A stretch of DNA of 25,631 bases, from positions 1-25,631 of the forward strand of contig DAOWCY010000100.1 of the NCBI GenBank assembly GCA_030639305.1. The letters are read 5' to 3'. This document shows, in pieces, positions 7,859 through 16,305 of this stretch (its first letter is position 1; each line of letters starts with the position of its first letter). Origin of the DNA: JAGLQA01 sp023135565. Its GTDB lineage: Bacteria > Acidobacteriota > Aminicenantia > UBA2199. The translations under genes were made by a program, and so were the position numbers. The notes below the pieces were generated by a model. That model had not been told where the DNA came from. It worked only from the letters and a program-made list of their open reading frames with translations, and did not search any database.

Positions 7859-10800
7859 TCACATCCAGGGGGCAATATCCCTGGATATTTTAATTCCAAA
7901 ACAAGTATCTTTCAACGCTTCCTCATTTTTCTCTATAGCCCGTTTAATTTCACTTTTATTCAAATCAAGGAATAATTCTCGGTTTTCATAAGACGGAGAA
8001 GTTTGATATTTCTTCATTATATCTTTTTTCCATATATTGCAGCGTCGGTCAACACATTTCAAAAAAAGTTTAAAAGACGCCCATGCTTTTCCGGCATCTC
8101 CCGCCTCAAGAAATTTTGAAAACCAAGCTTTTGCCCACTTGTTGTGCTGCCAATGCCCCAAAGCAGTTTTTATGACAAGCTTAATCCAGCATTCAGGGAT
8201 TTCTTTATCCAGATCGTTTAGTTTATCAAACGAAGACTCCTGATCCTGGAATCCCAGCATCATAATTCCTTTTGCCCTGACATACAATAAATTGGAAGTA
8301 AGATATTTATCGATTTTCTGTTGGTACCACATGGTATTCTTTACTTTTTGGTTTACAACAGCTAATTCAATGAGAGAAAGATCGACAAAACATTCATCAA
8401 ACTGCTCATCCCATAGTGCCTCTGTTCCCGGTATTTGTTCCGCTCTAAATAGATCATCAATGAATTCAGAAGGCTTAAGATCACGATCAAAACCGGGAAT
8501 GCTGTGTGTGGTTAATTTCTCATAAAGTTTTAAGGCTTCGGTGGGTTTAACCTCAAAAAGCACTTTACATAAAACCTTGTAAAAACTTCGACACTTTACG
8601 ATAATTCGTGCGGTTTCCTTTGGTTCCGAGCAACCAGCAACAGCATTCACCCACTTCTGGATTAAATGGGGTTTTATTTTTATAATTTCTTTTAACGTTT
8701 CACTATAAAAATTAGCTGACAACCAATTTTGGCCTGCTTCTAATATTTCCTTATTGTTTTCCCTATCGGTTACCCTGGTTTTAGAACAGCCATAAACGTT
8801 ATTTTCCCATACAAAATTTAGATCTTCTATATATTTATTAAACTCGTCTTCTTTTAAACCTCGTTGGATTACGGCAAAGCCCAATGCACCTAATGATATT
8901 CTCCTCCTTAGTTCTTCATATGATAAATCTTTCCCATACTCTGCCAGGATTAGACTTCCGACATGATTCTCTCCCGAAGAATTTTCTTTTTTCCATGCCC
9001 AGCCGCCGGAAATGAAATCAACCATTAATTTCATATTTTCGGACTTAAAAAATGTCCAACATGAATCGTTCCTGATGTGGTTGTCACTATGGGAAAAGTA
9101 CCTTTTTATTTCCACCAGGACTTTTAATGGAATATCTTTTGGATGTTTTGAGATAAACCCCAGGAGCCGACGCAATTCAGTTGTATTGTTAGTGTTTCTC
9201 AACTTCCTTAAAACCCAGTCCCATGATCGAGGCTCCAATTTTTTGAAGAATAAAAAAAAATCAAGATAATCTGCTGCCTCTTCCGGTCTTTTTAGCAGCA
9301 GTCGCAGTTGTGTGATGGCGGAAAAGCTTGAAAGGGCAATCCAGAAAAGATACCCCTCAGAATGATCTTCATTTACTCCTGGTTTTTCAATAATTTTTTT
9401 ATGCAATCGCCTCCATGTTCTTTTTACTGCTGCCATCTCCTCTTCCCCTAAAATCAAAAAGAATGTTTTTAGTTCAGTAACGATCCTCCATAAAAGTGGA
9501 TCCTCTCGATTTTCCATATCCCGTATAATAGCCCGGTATATTTTTACTGCGGCAGTCGGAGAAAAGGCAAATAAAAAAATTTGGATAGACTCCCAAAAAT
9601 AATCATCCTCAGTCCTACCGCGTTTTGTCCTGATAGCAGTAGGGCTTATTTGACACGCATGTGCTGCTAAACGCTTACCCAAATTTTTGGGAACCGGCAG
9701 TCCCGGTTCAATAACAAGGTGCTTCATATTCCAAACAATTTTTTTGAGTTCAATATCTTTTCGATTTAGACACTTGAAGTAATCGTCTCGTGACCAGGTA
9801 GAAAAACATTTGCATGGGTCTTCCACGGAATCTTTTTTTTTCCATTTCCTACCAAAAAGGTCATCCGGTAGTGTGTTACGAAGTTCTATCGCCTCCGGGC
9901 TTCTTTCATAGGTTAGTAGGTAGTATGCTGCCCTGGTTGCAACCAATTTATCTTGATCTAAAAGATTCAATATTTCCTTTTTTAATTTCGGCCAGAGAGG
10001 TATTCGTACAATACGCAATATCCATGAAATTTCATCTTCTCTTGTGCCGAAAATCGAAAGGCAATTATTAAGTGCTTTGATAGTAATTGCACGAACAAAT
10101 GGACGGCGATCATCAATAAAAGATATAACGGATAATGCGATGGAAGTAAGTGATGGCAGATAATATCCACCTTCCACAAGGGTAACCGGGTACCCCGCAA
10201 GTTTCGCAGGCCCCAATTTCAAATCAGGGCCAAAGTGCTCTTGAAGTCTTCTTTTATGTTCTTCCTTCCATCTGTCTTTTATGCGGAGATCAAGTTCAAT
10301 CCAACCCAACCAGTTTTCAAATTTTTCTTTGAATAAACCAATAAATTTTTCCTCTTTGCACCAGCGGGAAAAAGTATATTTGAACATCCGATTAAGCCAG
10401 GAATTATATGAAGATGTTTTCGACTCAAGCTCTGCCAAATTAAAATAGGTTTCCGGGCTGCATGGGAAATATGCCTGGAAATTGTTCCATACCTCATCGT
10501 CTGAGTTTTTTAAATTAATATAATATCTTAGCAGGAATAGACGCCCACTTTCCGGGAAACTGTTGCGAATCATGGCAAGAAAAACAGCAGAGCCAACTAT
10601 AGCTGCTTTAAAATCCATTTCCGGCTGAGGTTCCAAAAAACGGTCAATACACTCTTCAATCGCCTTTTTTCCTTTCAGGGTTTCTTGCTTTACCTCATCA
10701 TTTAATAAAAGCCCCAGACCATGAGCCAATCGTTTTTCATCCACCCTGAATTTATATTTTTTAACCTCATCTTGAATAAAAACACCGCTGTTTATGAGTT

Positions 10801-12355
10801 CTTCCAGCACTTCTCTTTTGTTTTCTAAAGTAATCAATTCAGTAAAATCTTTATCGCTAAACCACTTCTCACCCGATCTCGCTTGCCTGGCTAATCCTAT
10901 CATAATTAACTGGAAATCGTCATCGGTTAAATTTAAATTTGATTTTCGCTCCCGACGATCTTTGAAGTCCTCATAAAGCAGCCTATGCACGGTAACATCA
11001 CCACTTTCAGCTATTCGTTCACGATATTTAACCGTCATGTCAAAATAGCGGGGTTTGCGAATCAACGGCAGCAGGCTTGCCGGTATATCATCTTTTTTTA
11101 GGTCATATTGCTTTAGTGCGGCATCGAGTTCTTGGTCATTATAAGGCGGTAAATCCCATGATTTCGTTTTATTATGGATGTGACTTAATTTGCCTAAATG
11201 TCTATCCCAATATTTTGTCCGGCAGGTTAAAAGAAGTGCAATTTTTTCCTGCCATGGGGCTATATTAAAATTTTCCAAAAATGACCGCCAAGCAAATAAG
11301 AGGTTCTCATTGAGGCCATCGATCACTAAAAGAATAACCGGTTTCGTTACAGTTTCTCTTTCCATCCAATTGAAAATACGCTTACTCCAAAAATCTCTTT
11401 TATGAGTGCTCAATTGCCGTGTAATTGCATCGCTTAACGTTTGCGAAATATTTTCAGAGGAGACATCCTGTGCATTCAAAAATAATACCGGCGAGCTTTT
11501 ATTATGCTTGATATGCTTCAGTACCCATGAGGCCACCGTCCAGGTCTTACCATCCCCTTCCTCTCCACGTAATGTAAAAATCCTTTTGTCCTTTCCCCAA
11601 TGCTGAAACCAATTGTCCAGTTGCTCATATGCCTCTTTTCTTTCTATGATCTTAACATTTCTATCGTTAACATTCAGAATCTGTCTGAACCAACTTCGAG
11701 AATTTTCCGCAGAAGCTAATTGTTCCAGCAGCCATTGATTTTGTCTTTTAAACCAATTATTATAGCCGATCTCTACTGAACAGAAAGACTTTCGCAGCCG
11801 GTCTATTTTTTCTCTATACCCGGGAATTGATTTAATGTGGGTTAAAGCAGCTTTTAGTTCAACAATATTAGGCTCATCCGACAAGTCCGGGTAAAACTTC
11901 TGGATATGCTCGATAAATTTATCCTGTCCAAAAGCGCATAAAGCGACCAAGGAACATGGGGAGTCATCTCCTGTTTCAATAAAATGAGTTTCAATTCCGA
12001 ATTCATTCCCGGTCAAGGAGAGAGAATCGATTAATTGATTGCTAATATCTCTACTGGCGACCAACACCCATAAATCAAGTTGAGGATTCTTTTGGTGAGC
12101 CTGAACCAATTCCCCCTGGAGCGATCTTTCATCAAGCGGTCTGTCCTCACGATAGCGTTTGCACTCTATTTTTATACAGGTTTTTCCATCAATTTGTGCA
12201 CCCATATCACCGCCAGCTTGAAAACCTGATTTTGAGAGGTAAAATCGATTTCCTGTTAACCTTTCAATTAATTTCAGGATTAAACCCTCAAAACCGTCAT
12301 GTCCTGCTGCATGGAGTTTCCTTAGTGTGTTTAAGATCATTTTATCTTCTTGCAT
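7859..12355 (-). CDS. STAND-type NTPase with N-terminal Cap4/Mrr-like nuclease domain (candidate Avs-like defense protein)
   Basis: A 1498-residue, three-part protein. Residues about 1-120 look like a Cap4/Mrr-type restriction-endonuclease fold: E23 in the first helix, GGDMGAQ (D50), IECKRY (E64/K66) and LDLWVLVASRD. Residues about 240-480 hold a P-loop STAND/NACHT-like ATPase: Walker A GEEGDGKTW (264-272), Walker B ILLVIDGLNE (D346, E350), a LLLTCRTKYW sensor segment and a winged-helix-like region. The remaining 900 or so residues are helical, HEAT/TPR-like and without an obvious enzyme motif, suited to target recognition. This effector-switch-sensor order is that of antiviral STAND (Avs) proteins, which cut DNA after sensing a phage protein; here the trigger is unknown. 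AGGGAAG precedes the ATG. The gene starts 46 bp after the toxin stop on the same strand, so co-transcription is likely. Confidence 0.82.
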   Translation of the reverse strand: MQEDKMILNTLRKLHAAGHDGFEGLILKLIERLTGNRFYLSKSGFQAGGDMGAQIDGKTCIKIECKRYREDRPLDERSLQGELVQAHQKNPQLDLWVLVASRDISNQLIDSLSLTGNEFGIETHFIETGDDSPCSLVALCAFGQDKFIEHIQKFYPDLSDEPNIVELKAALTHIKSIPGYREKIDRLRKSFCSVEIGYNNWFKRQNQWLLEQLASAENSRSWFRQILNVNDRNVKIIERKEAYEQLDNWFQHWGKDKRIFTLRGEEGDGKTWTVASWVLKHIKHNKSSPVLFLNAQDVSSENISQTLSDAITRQLSTHKRDFWSKRIFNWMERETVTKPVILLVIDGLNENLLFAWRSFLENFNIAPWQEKIALLLTCRTKYWDRHLGKLSHIHNKTKSWDLPPYNDQELDAALKQYDLKKDDIPASLLPLIRKPRYFDMTVKYRERIAESGDVTVHRLLYEDFKDRRERKSNLNLTDDDFQLIMIGLARQARSGEKWFSDKDFTELITLENKREVLEELINSGVFIQDEVKKYKFRVDEKRLAHGLGLLLNDEVKQETLKGKKAIEECIDRFLEPQPEMDFKAAIVGSAVFLAMIRNSFPESGRLFLLRYYINLKNSDDEVWNNFQAYFPCSPETYFNLAELESKTSSYNSWLNRMFKYTFSRWCKEEKFIGLFKEKFENWLGWIELDLRIKDRWKEEHKRRLQEHFGPDLKLGPAKLAGYPVTLVEGGYYLPSLTSIALSVISFIDDRRPFVRAITIKALNNCLSIFGTREDEISWILRIVRIPLWPKLKKEILNLLDQDKLVATRAAYYLLTYERSPEAIELRNTLPDDLFGRKWKKKDSVEDPCKCFSTWSRDDYFKCLNRKDIELKKIVWNMKHLVIEPGLPVPKNLGKRLAAHACQISPTAIRTKRGRTEDDYFWESIQIFLFAFSPTAAVKIYRAIIRDMENREDPLLWRIVTELKTFFLILGEEEMAAVKRTWRRLHKKIIEKPGVNEDHSEGYLFWIALSSFSAITQLRLLLKRPEEAADYLDFFLFFKKLEPRSWDWVLRKLRNTNNTTELRRLLGFISKHPKDIPLKVLVEIKRYFSHSDNHIRNDSCWTFFKSENMKLMVDFISGGWAWKKENSSGENHVGSLILAEYGKDLSYEELRRRISLGALGFAVIQRGLKEDEFNKYIEDLNFVWENNVYGCSKTRVTDRENNKEILEAGQNWLSANFYSETLKEIIKIKPHLIQKWVNAVAGCSEPKETARIIVKCRSFYKVLCKVLFEVKPTEALKLYEKLTTHSIPGFDRDLKPSEFIDDLFRAEQIPGTEALWDEQFDECFVDLSLIELAVVNQKVKNTMWYQQKIDKYLTSNLLYVRAKGIMMLGFQDQESSFDKLNDLDKEIPECWIKLVIKTALGHWQHNKWAKAWFSKFLEAGDAGKAWASFKLFLKCVDRRCNIWKKDIMKKYQTSPSYENRELFLDLNKSEIKRAIEKNEEALKDTCFGIKISRDIAPWM

Positions 12356-12401
12356 CCACTTCCCTTCTATTTGATATGTTCAGCTATAAATTTTAAAATA
12401 A

Positions 12402-12671
12402 TCAATATACCTCTTCATGTGTGCCGACATTAATCAATAGCGCAGTAGAATCATCAACAAACTTAAAAACTATCCTGCAATCATACTCGATCACAATAGC
12501 CCTTAATTCGCTCAATTTACCAGATAATCTATGATTCCGCAATTCAGGCGCATAAGGTTCCCCGGTAAATATTCTCAGCTTCTCTTTGATCTTATTTTCT
12601 TTATCGGGATGTTTTTTGATATATCTCTTTAACTTTCTCTCAAAACTTTTATTCCAGGTTAACTTAATCAT
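12402..12671 (-). CDS. RelE/StbE-family mRNA interferase toxin
   Basis: An 89-residue basic protein with the RelE/ParE-superfamily toxin pattern: LTWNKSFERKLKRYIKKHP, then LRNHRLSGKLSELRAIVIEY, DCRIVFKF and the C-terminal LLINVGTHEEVY. Family members cleave mRNA at the ribosome. It overlaps the upstream antitoxin gene by 8 nt, as usual for type II modules. The STAND nuclease gene begins 46 bp downstream. I see no sign of inactivation. Confidence 0.9.
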   Translation of the reverse strand: MIKLTWNKSFERKLKRYIKKHPDKENKIKEKLRIFTGEPYAPELRNHRLSGKLSELRAIVIEYDCRIVFKFVDDSTALLINVGTHEEVY

Positions 12672-12873
12672 TCAATGCATTAAACAAGTCGTCTGCGCTT
12701 CCGGATTTAACTTTGCCGTCTCGATAATCTTTCATTGCCTGCCGGTAGTCTTTATATATCATTTCTCTTTTCTCTTCCACCAATCTCTTCTTCAATATAT
12801 CCACTATTAGTTCTTTGTCGCCCAAAGAGTACTTTGAAACCTCATCCAAAACATGATCTATTGCTGCATTCAT
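12664..12873 (-). CDS. Type II antitoxin paired with the RelE-family toxin
   Basis: A 69-residue protein starting MNAAIDHVLDEVSKYSLGDK with a charged helical middle and an acidic tail (SADDLFNALND), as expected for a toxin-wrapping antitoxin. AGGAG lies 7 nt before the ATG at 12873. A strong promoter sits at 12894-12922. It overlaps the toxin start by 8 nt. Such antitoxins usually repress their own promoter; an unstable antitoxin would then also control the downstream STAND gene if the operon continues. Confidence 0.85.
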   Translation of the reverse strand: MNAAIDHVLDEVSKYSLGDKELIVDILKKRLVEEKREMIYKDYRQAMKDYRDGKVKSGSADDLFNALND

Positions 12874-12893
12874 TTTATAACTCCTTCTTCTTT

Positions 12894-12922
12894 AATATAA
12901 TCTGAATTTTAGTAAATGTCAA
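12894..12922 (-). promoter_or_regulatory. Sigma-70 promoter of the toxin-antitoxin (and perhaps STAND) operon
   Basis: On the minus strand, a perfect TTGACA (12922-12917), a 17-bp spacer and TATATT (12899-12894). The predicted start lies about 15 nt before the antitoxin ATG, with AGGAG in between. This is the best consensus promoter near the defense genes. Confidence 0.75.
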
Positions 12923-12942
12923 CAGGTAACCTTAAATTCTCC

Positions 12943-12983
12943 CTATTGCAATAGAGTAAGAGGAATTGTTTTGCCCTGACCCC
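12943..12983. repeat. Palindrome and REP-like remnant between the TA and NrfD operons
   Basis: CTATTGCAATAG is a perfect 12-bp palindrome, followed by GGAATTGTTTTGCCCTGACC. The string GGGGTCAGGGCAAAAC (reverse strand) resembles sequence I have seen next to REP-associated tyrosine transposases. No transposase is present here. The identification rests on memory only. Confidence 0.3.
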
Positions 12984-12999
12984 GTTTCTTAAAAATCGC

Positions 13000-14229
13000 T
13001 TAAACCGCCGCTTTCTTTTTCTTCAAACTCTCTACGCTGAAACTATCGAAAATAATCGCTACCGCCACTTTAGTCAACAGCGTGAAAATCAAAAAACCGA
13101 TGGAAAATATCCCGGCGGAGATGCGTATTTCCGTAAGAGAAGGTGTGTACGCATAAATCTGCCCCTGCACGTCGGGGGTGAAACCGGGAATAATCAAAGC
13201 GATCCCCTTCTCGATGTAAACGCCGAAATAGATCAACAACGCCCCGATATTCAGGGTGACGATGTTTTTCCTGGTGGCGGGTATCAAAAAAAGGAGAAAT
13301 GCAATAACACTGATAATAATAGATATCCAGCCGTAAAACACAATATCGTTGTTCTCTCCGATACCCTGAAAAAGGTATTTCAAATGGACGATATGTTCGG
13401 TGTTGGAATAGACCTCTTTGAATATCTCGCTGAAAAAGAAAAATAGGTTTAAGAACATGGCATAAGCCATTAATTCCGCTATTTTCCAGATGGCTTCGTC
13501 TTTGATTTTGAAATTAGTGGTTTTTTTCAGCACCTGGAATAGTATCAGCAGTACGGCCGGCCCTGAACAAAAAGCCGAAGCCAGGAATTTGGGAGCCAAA
13601 AGAGCAGTATTCCAATAAGGCCTGGCTGCCAGACCGTTGTAAAGGAAAGCGGTGACCGAATGGAGACTGATGGCTACGGGGATAGACAGCAGTATTAACG
13701 GGAATACAAAAGATTTGTTGTATTCTTTTTTGTTGAAATATTTATAGAGGAGATAGGTGACAATAACGAGGTTCAAAATAAAATAAAAAGATAAAACTAA
13801 GAAATCCCAGCCCAACAGGGAGGAGGGGATATTGAGCTTACCGAAAAAAGGCAGCATATGCCACAGCCGCAACGGGCTGCCCACATCCACCAGCACAAAA
13901 AGCATACACATTATAACCGCGCTGATAGCCAGCAGTTCGCCGAAAATCGCTACCTCTTTTATGGGTTTCCAGTTATAGATATAGGCCGGGATAACCAGCA
14001 TAATGGCGGCGGCTGCCACCCCTACCAGGAAGGTAAAATTACCGATATAAAAACCCCAGGATATGGAATCCCCCATATTGGTAACGATCAGGCCTTTATC
14101 TAATTGTTGTATATAGCCGCCCGCCCCCCAAAAAATGAGAGCGAACAAAAACAGCAGCCAGGTATAATACCACTTGTTACCGTGGAGAACGACTTTAACA
14201 CTCTCTTTGATAAATCGAAAAAAATTCAA
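13000..14229 (-). CDS. NrfD/PsrC/DsrP-type quinone-interacting membrane subunit
   Basis: A 409-residue integral membrane protein with about ten hydrophobic segments, matching the NrfD/PolyS reductase membrane-anchor family. Family-like stretches include VDVGSPLRLWHMLPFFG, LGWDFLVLSFYFILNL and LFFFFSEIFKEVY. Such subunits exchange electrons with (mena)quinone and pass them to or from the partner iron-sulfur protein. The start is a TTG at 14229 with GAGGTG a few bases upstream, 11 bp after the ferredoxin stop. It is the last gene of the cytochrome-ferredoxin-NrfD operon and looks most like DsrP-type members. Confidence 0.9.
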   Translation of the reverse strand: MNFFRFIKESVKVVLHGNKWYYTWLLFLFALIFWGAGGYIQQLDKGLIVTNMGDSISWGFYIGNFTFLVGVAAAAIMLVIPAYIYNWKPIKEVAIFGELLAISAVIMCMLFVLVDVGSPLRLWHMLPFFGKLNIPSSLLGWDFLVLSFYFILNLVIVTYLLYKYFNKKEYNKSFVFPLILLSIPVAISLHSVTAFLYNGLAARPYWNTALLAPKFLASAFCSGPAVLLILFQVLKKTTNFKIKDEAIWKIAELMAYAMFLNLFFFFSEIFKEVYSNTEHIVHLKYLFQGIGENNDIVFYGWISIIISVIAFLLFLIPATRKNIVTLNIGALLIYFGVYIEKGIALIIPGFTPDVQGQIYAYTPSLTEIRISAGIFSIGFLIFTLLTKVAVAIIFDSFSVESLKKKKAAV

Positions 14230-14240
14230 AATACACCTCG

Positions 14241-15170
14241 CTACGCAGCAAAGAAATAATAGAACCGGGGCTGCGTATTCAGTTCTTCTTTAAGAACCAG
14301 CACCCGCTTGTTTTTTAGGATATAACGAATTTCGCTTTCCGGGTCCAGCAAGTTGCCGAATTTCCTGGCCCCGGTAGGGCAGGCTTCGACGCATTTCGGA
14401 TACAGGCCTTCCCTTACCCTCTGGATACAAAACGTACACTTTTCAACCACATTTTTGTACCTGGGGCGGTTCCCCAAAAAATGGGTGTCGGGATTTACTT
14501 TTTCCGCCGGTATGGTAGGTTCGCCCCAGTTAAAGTGGCGCGCCCCGTAAGGACAGGCAGCCATGCAACTGCGGCAGCCGATACACCAATTGTAGTCTAC
14601 TACGACAATACCGTCCGGTTCCTGCCAGGTGGCTTGTACCGGGCAGGCGCTGACGCAGGGCGTGTTCCGGCACTGCTGGCAGGCCACGGGGACATAAAAG
14701 TGACCTTCATGGGGTACTTCTTCATGGCTGTAATGCAGGTTGGAGTGGTGAAAATCAACCCCTTTCTCTTTCTCCATTTCCAGCACCTGTATCCAGTGGG
14801 TCTGGGGGGAGCGGGACAGGTTATTTTCTTCCACGCAGGCGTAAACACAGCGGCGGCAGCCGATACAGCGCGACAGGTCCAGCGCATAAGCGAATTCGGT
14901 TCCTTCTATAGGCCCTTTCACCGAGATGGAAAATTTTTTGCCGTATTTTTTAGAATAGCGATTTTCGAGACGGTTGATGATCTTCTCGATTTCTTCTTTT
15001 GAAAGTTCCTTAAAATGGCGCTGGAAAAGTTCCTCGAAGGCGGCTTTCGAGCCGCAGGCGCTCAGGGCCGCGGCTGCCGATACCGCGGCAGTGGCTTTCA
15101 GGAATCCTCTCCTGGTCAAGTTTTCTTCCCGGTTAACTTTTTCGTGGATTTCTTTTGTTTTCTTACTCAT
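14241..15170 (-). CDS. Tat-exported four-cluster [4Fe-4S] ferredoxin (DsrO/NrfC/HmcB-like)
   Basis: A 309-residue protein with a twin-arginine signal (TRRGFLKA, residues 19-26) and a hydrophobic stretch ending in LSAC, which also fits a lipobox at Cys39, so it may be a Tat lipoprotein. Sixteen cysteines supply four cubane clusters: CIGCRRCVYAC, CQQCRNTPCVSACP, CIGCRSCMAACP, and CTFC with CVEACP. The spacing is typical of DsrO/HybA/NrfC proteins. It should sit on the outer face of the inner membrane and carry electrons between the multiheme cytochrome and the NrfD subunit. Its ATG overlaps the cytochrome stop by one base (TAATG), so the two are translationally coupled. Confidence 0.93.
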   Translation of the reverse strand: MSKKTKEIHEKVNREENLTRRGFLKATAAVSAAAALSACGSKAAFEELFQRHFKELSKEEIEKIINRLENRYSKKYGKKFSISVKGPIEGTEFAYALDLSRCIGCRRCVYACVEENNLSRSPQTHWIQVLEMEKEKGVDFHHSNLHYSHEEVPHEGHFYVPVACQQCRNTPCVSACPVQATWQEPDGIVVVDYNWCIGCRSCMAACPYGARHFNWGEPTIPAEKVNPDTHFLGNRPRYKNVVEKCTFCIQRVREGLYPKCVEACPTGARKFGNLLDPESEIRYILKNKRVLVLKEELNTQPRFYYFFAA

Positions 15171-15736
15171 TATTTGTTCCCCCCCGGTCTTTTGGGCGGC
15201 GGTTCCGGTTTTAATTTTTTAAAGCGCGGGGAATGGGGATTGTGGCAGTGGGCGCAGAGGAGATATTTTTTCGGGCCGTTCCAGGAACCGGTGCGCCTGC
15301 CGTGCACGCCCCGGCGCCAATCCCGCAGTTTCGGGCCGTGGCACTGACCGCACAGTTTGTAGGACTCTTTAAAATCCACCGGCCTGCCGTCGGCCAGGTG
15401 GAGCACGTCGCGGTTATTTTTGTCGTGACAATCTAAGCACCAGCGGTTTTGTTCATCATGTTTGAGTATGATGTCGTCGTGGGCGTCTTCCAGGACGCGG
15501 CGCTGCGGGTTAGGTTCCATATCCGCGTGGCACTCGGAACAGGGGAAAATATCTTCGCTGAAGGGTGGGGGCGGCACCTGGGTTTCTTCTTGAGTGTTAT
15601 TATCGACCGCGGTGGGAATTTTTGGATTTTCTTTGGCCTTTTCGTGCTGTGCCGGGACAGCGGCTGCGGTGAGAAACATTATGACCGTGGTTAAAACTAA
15701 CGTTAATATTACCGATTTTTTAATAAATTTTGTCAT
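15170..15736 (-). CDS. Periplasmic tetraheme cytochrome c
   Basis: A 188-residue protein from the ATG at 15736, chosen because GGAG lies 5 nt upstream; an in-frame start at 15781 lacks this. Residues 1-30 form a Sec signal peptide. Four CxxCH heme sites are visible: CSECH (66-70), CLDCH (100-104), CGQCH (129-133) and CAHCH (161-165). The tail is proline- and lysine-rich (PEPPPKRPGG). It heads the cytochrome/ferredoxin/NrfD operon. DsrJ usually has three hemes and NrfB five, so the four-heme count points to another branch of this redox-module family. Confidence 0.92.
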   Translation of the reverse strand: MTKFIKKSVILTLVLTTVIMFLTAAAVPAQHEKAKENPKIPTAVDNNTQEETQVPPPPFSEDIFPCSECHADMEPNPQRRVLEDAHDDIILKHDEQNRWCLDCHDKNNRDVLHLADGRPVDFKESYKLCGQCHGPKLRDWRRGVHGRRTGSWNGPKKYLLCAHCHNPHSPRFKKLKPEPPPKRPGGNK

Positions 15737-16077
15737 ATTAACTCCGCTTTTTATTTTAGCACAAATCAAAAAAAAATACACCCCTACATTGTGGTATTTT
15801 AAAAAAAGCGGATGGCCCCACTCGCGTGGGGGAGCATTGAGCCGCTTCGCGGCAGGGTGGTGCTTTTGATTCTAAATAATTAAAAGTTTTGTTCAAACTT
15901 TTTCAAAAGTTTGGCCCCCGGCAGGGCCGCCCAATACTGTTGCCTTAAGGCTTGGTGTGTTTTGCGAAGCAATAATGGGGGTCCAGGGGGAGCCTCCCCC
16001 TGGCCCTCGGAGAGCCGCCGGAGGCAAGTCAAAGTGATTTCATGGCGGGCGAAGAGGGTAGGGGCGCGGGCAGCCGT
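15737..16077. other. Gene-free interval containing dispersed repeat copy 1
   Basis: No gene seen. An A/T-rich stretch upstream of the cytochrome operon is followed by GC-rich palindromes (GAGCCGCTTCGCGGC near 15839-15853) and one full copy of the dispersed repeat described at 15866-16026. Its GC-rich end is GGGGGAGCCTCCCCC-type self-complementary DNA. Confidence 0.7.
15866..16026 (+). repeat. Dispersed intergenic repeat, copy 1
   Basis: Begins TTTGATTCTAAATAATTAAA, continues through AGTTTTGTTCAAACTTTTTC, AAAAGTTTGGCCCCCGGCAG and CAATACTGTTGCCTTAAGG (15932-15950), and ends GAGAGCCGCCGGAGGCAA. It shares both halves with the copy at 20377-20584 and its first half with the copy at 16640-16795. 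There is no coding capacity. This looks like a MITE-like or REP-like element. Confidence 0.85.
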
Positions 16078-16305
16078 TTAGTAAACCAGCGCTTTAAATT
16101 CTTCAAGCGACAAACCGCATTCTCTTATGATTGCTCTCAGCGTACCTTTTGAAATTTCTTTATGATTGGGGACAGTTGCTCGTCTATATGGATATTGGAC
16201 ATTTCGTAAAATAATATGGCTCCCCGTCTGATGGTCGGTTTCATAACCGATTTTTTTTAAAATTTTACACAATTTAGCCCCGGATATTACCGGGAGTTTA
16301 CTCAA
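16078..16305 (-). CDS. hicA: HicA-family mRNA interferase toxin
   Basis: A 75-residue protein with the HicA/YcfA double-stranded-RNA-binding-like fold pattern: GAKLCKILKKIGYE, then TGSHIILRN with the catalytic-type histidine (H30), then VPNHKEISKGTLRAIIRECG. It starts with TTG at 16305, overlapping the HicB stop (TTGA). Family members cleave mRNA independently of the ribosome. It is intact by length. Confidence 0.93.
   Translation of the reverse strand: MSKLPVISGAKLCKILKKIGYETDHQTGSHIILRNVQYPYRRATVPNHKEISKGTLRAIIRECGLSLEEFKALVY

Noticed and set aside
14481..15002. Plus-strand frame of 173 codons opposite the ferredoxin
   Set aside because: It is antisense to a gene with sixteen cluster cysteines in place; it has no motif of its own.
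13000..15736. Complete DsrMKJOP or NrfABCD complex
   Set aside because: Neither DsrM/DsrK nor NrfA is encoded in the window, and the heme count of the cytochrome fits neither DsrJ nor NrfB.
15753..15761. Extended -10 (TGCTAAAAT) for the cytochrome operon
   Set aside because: The predicted start would leave only about 10 nt before the ATG, overlapping the Shine-Dalgarno, and no -35 is seen. Chance in an A/T-rich tract is more likely.
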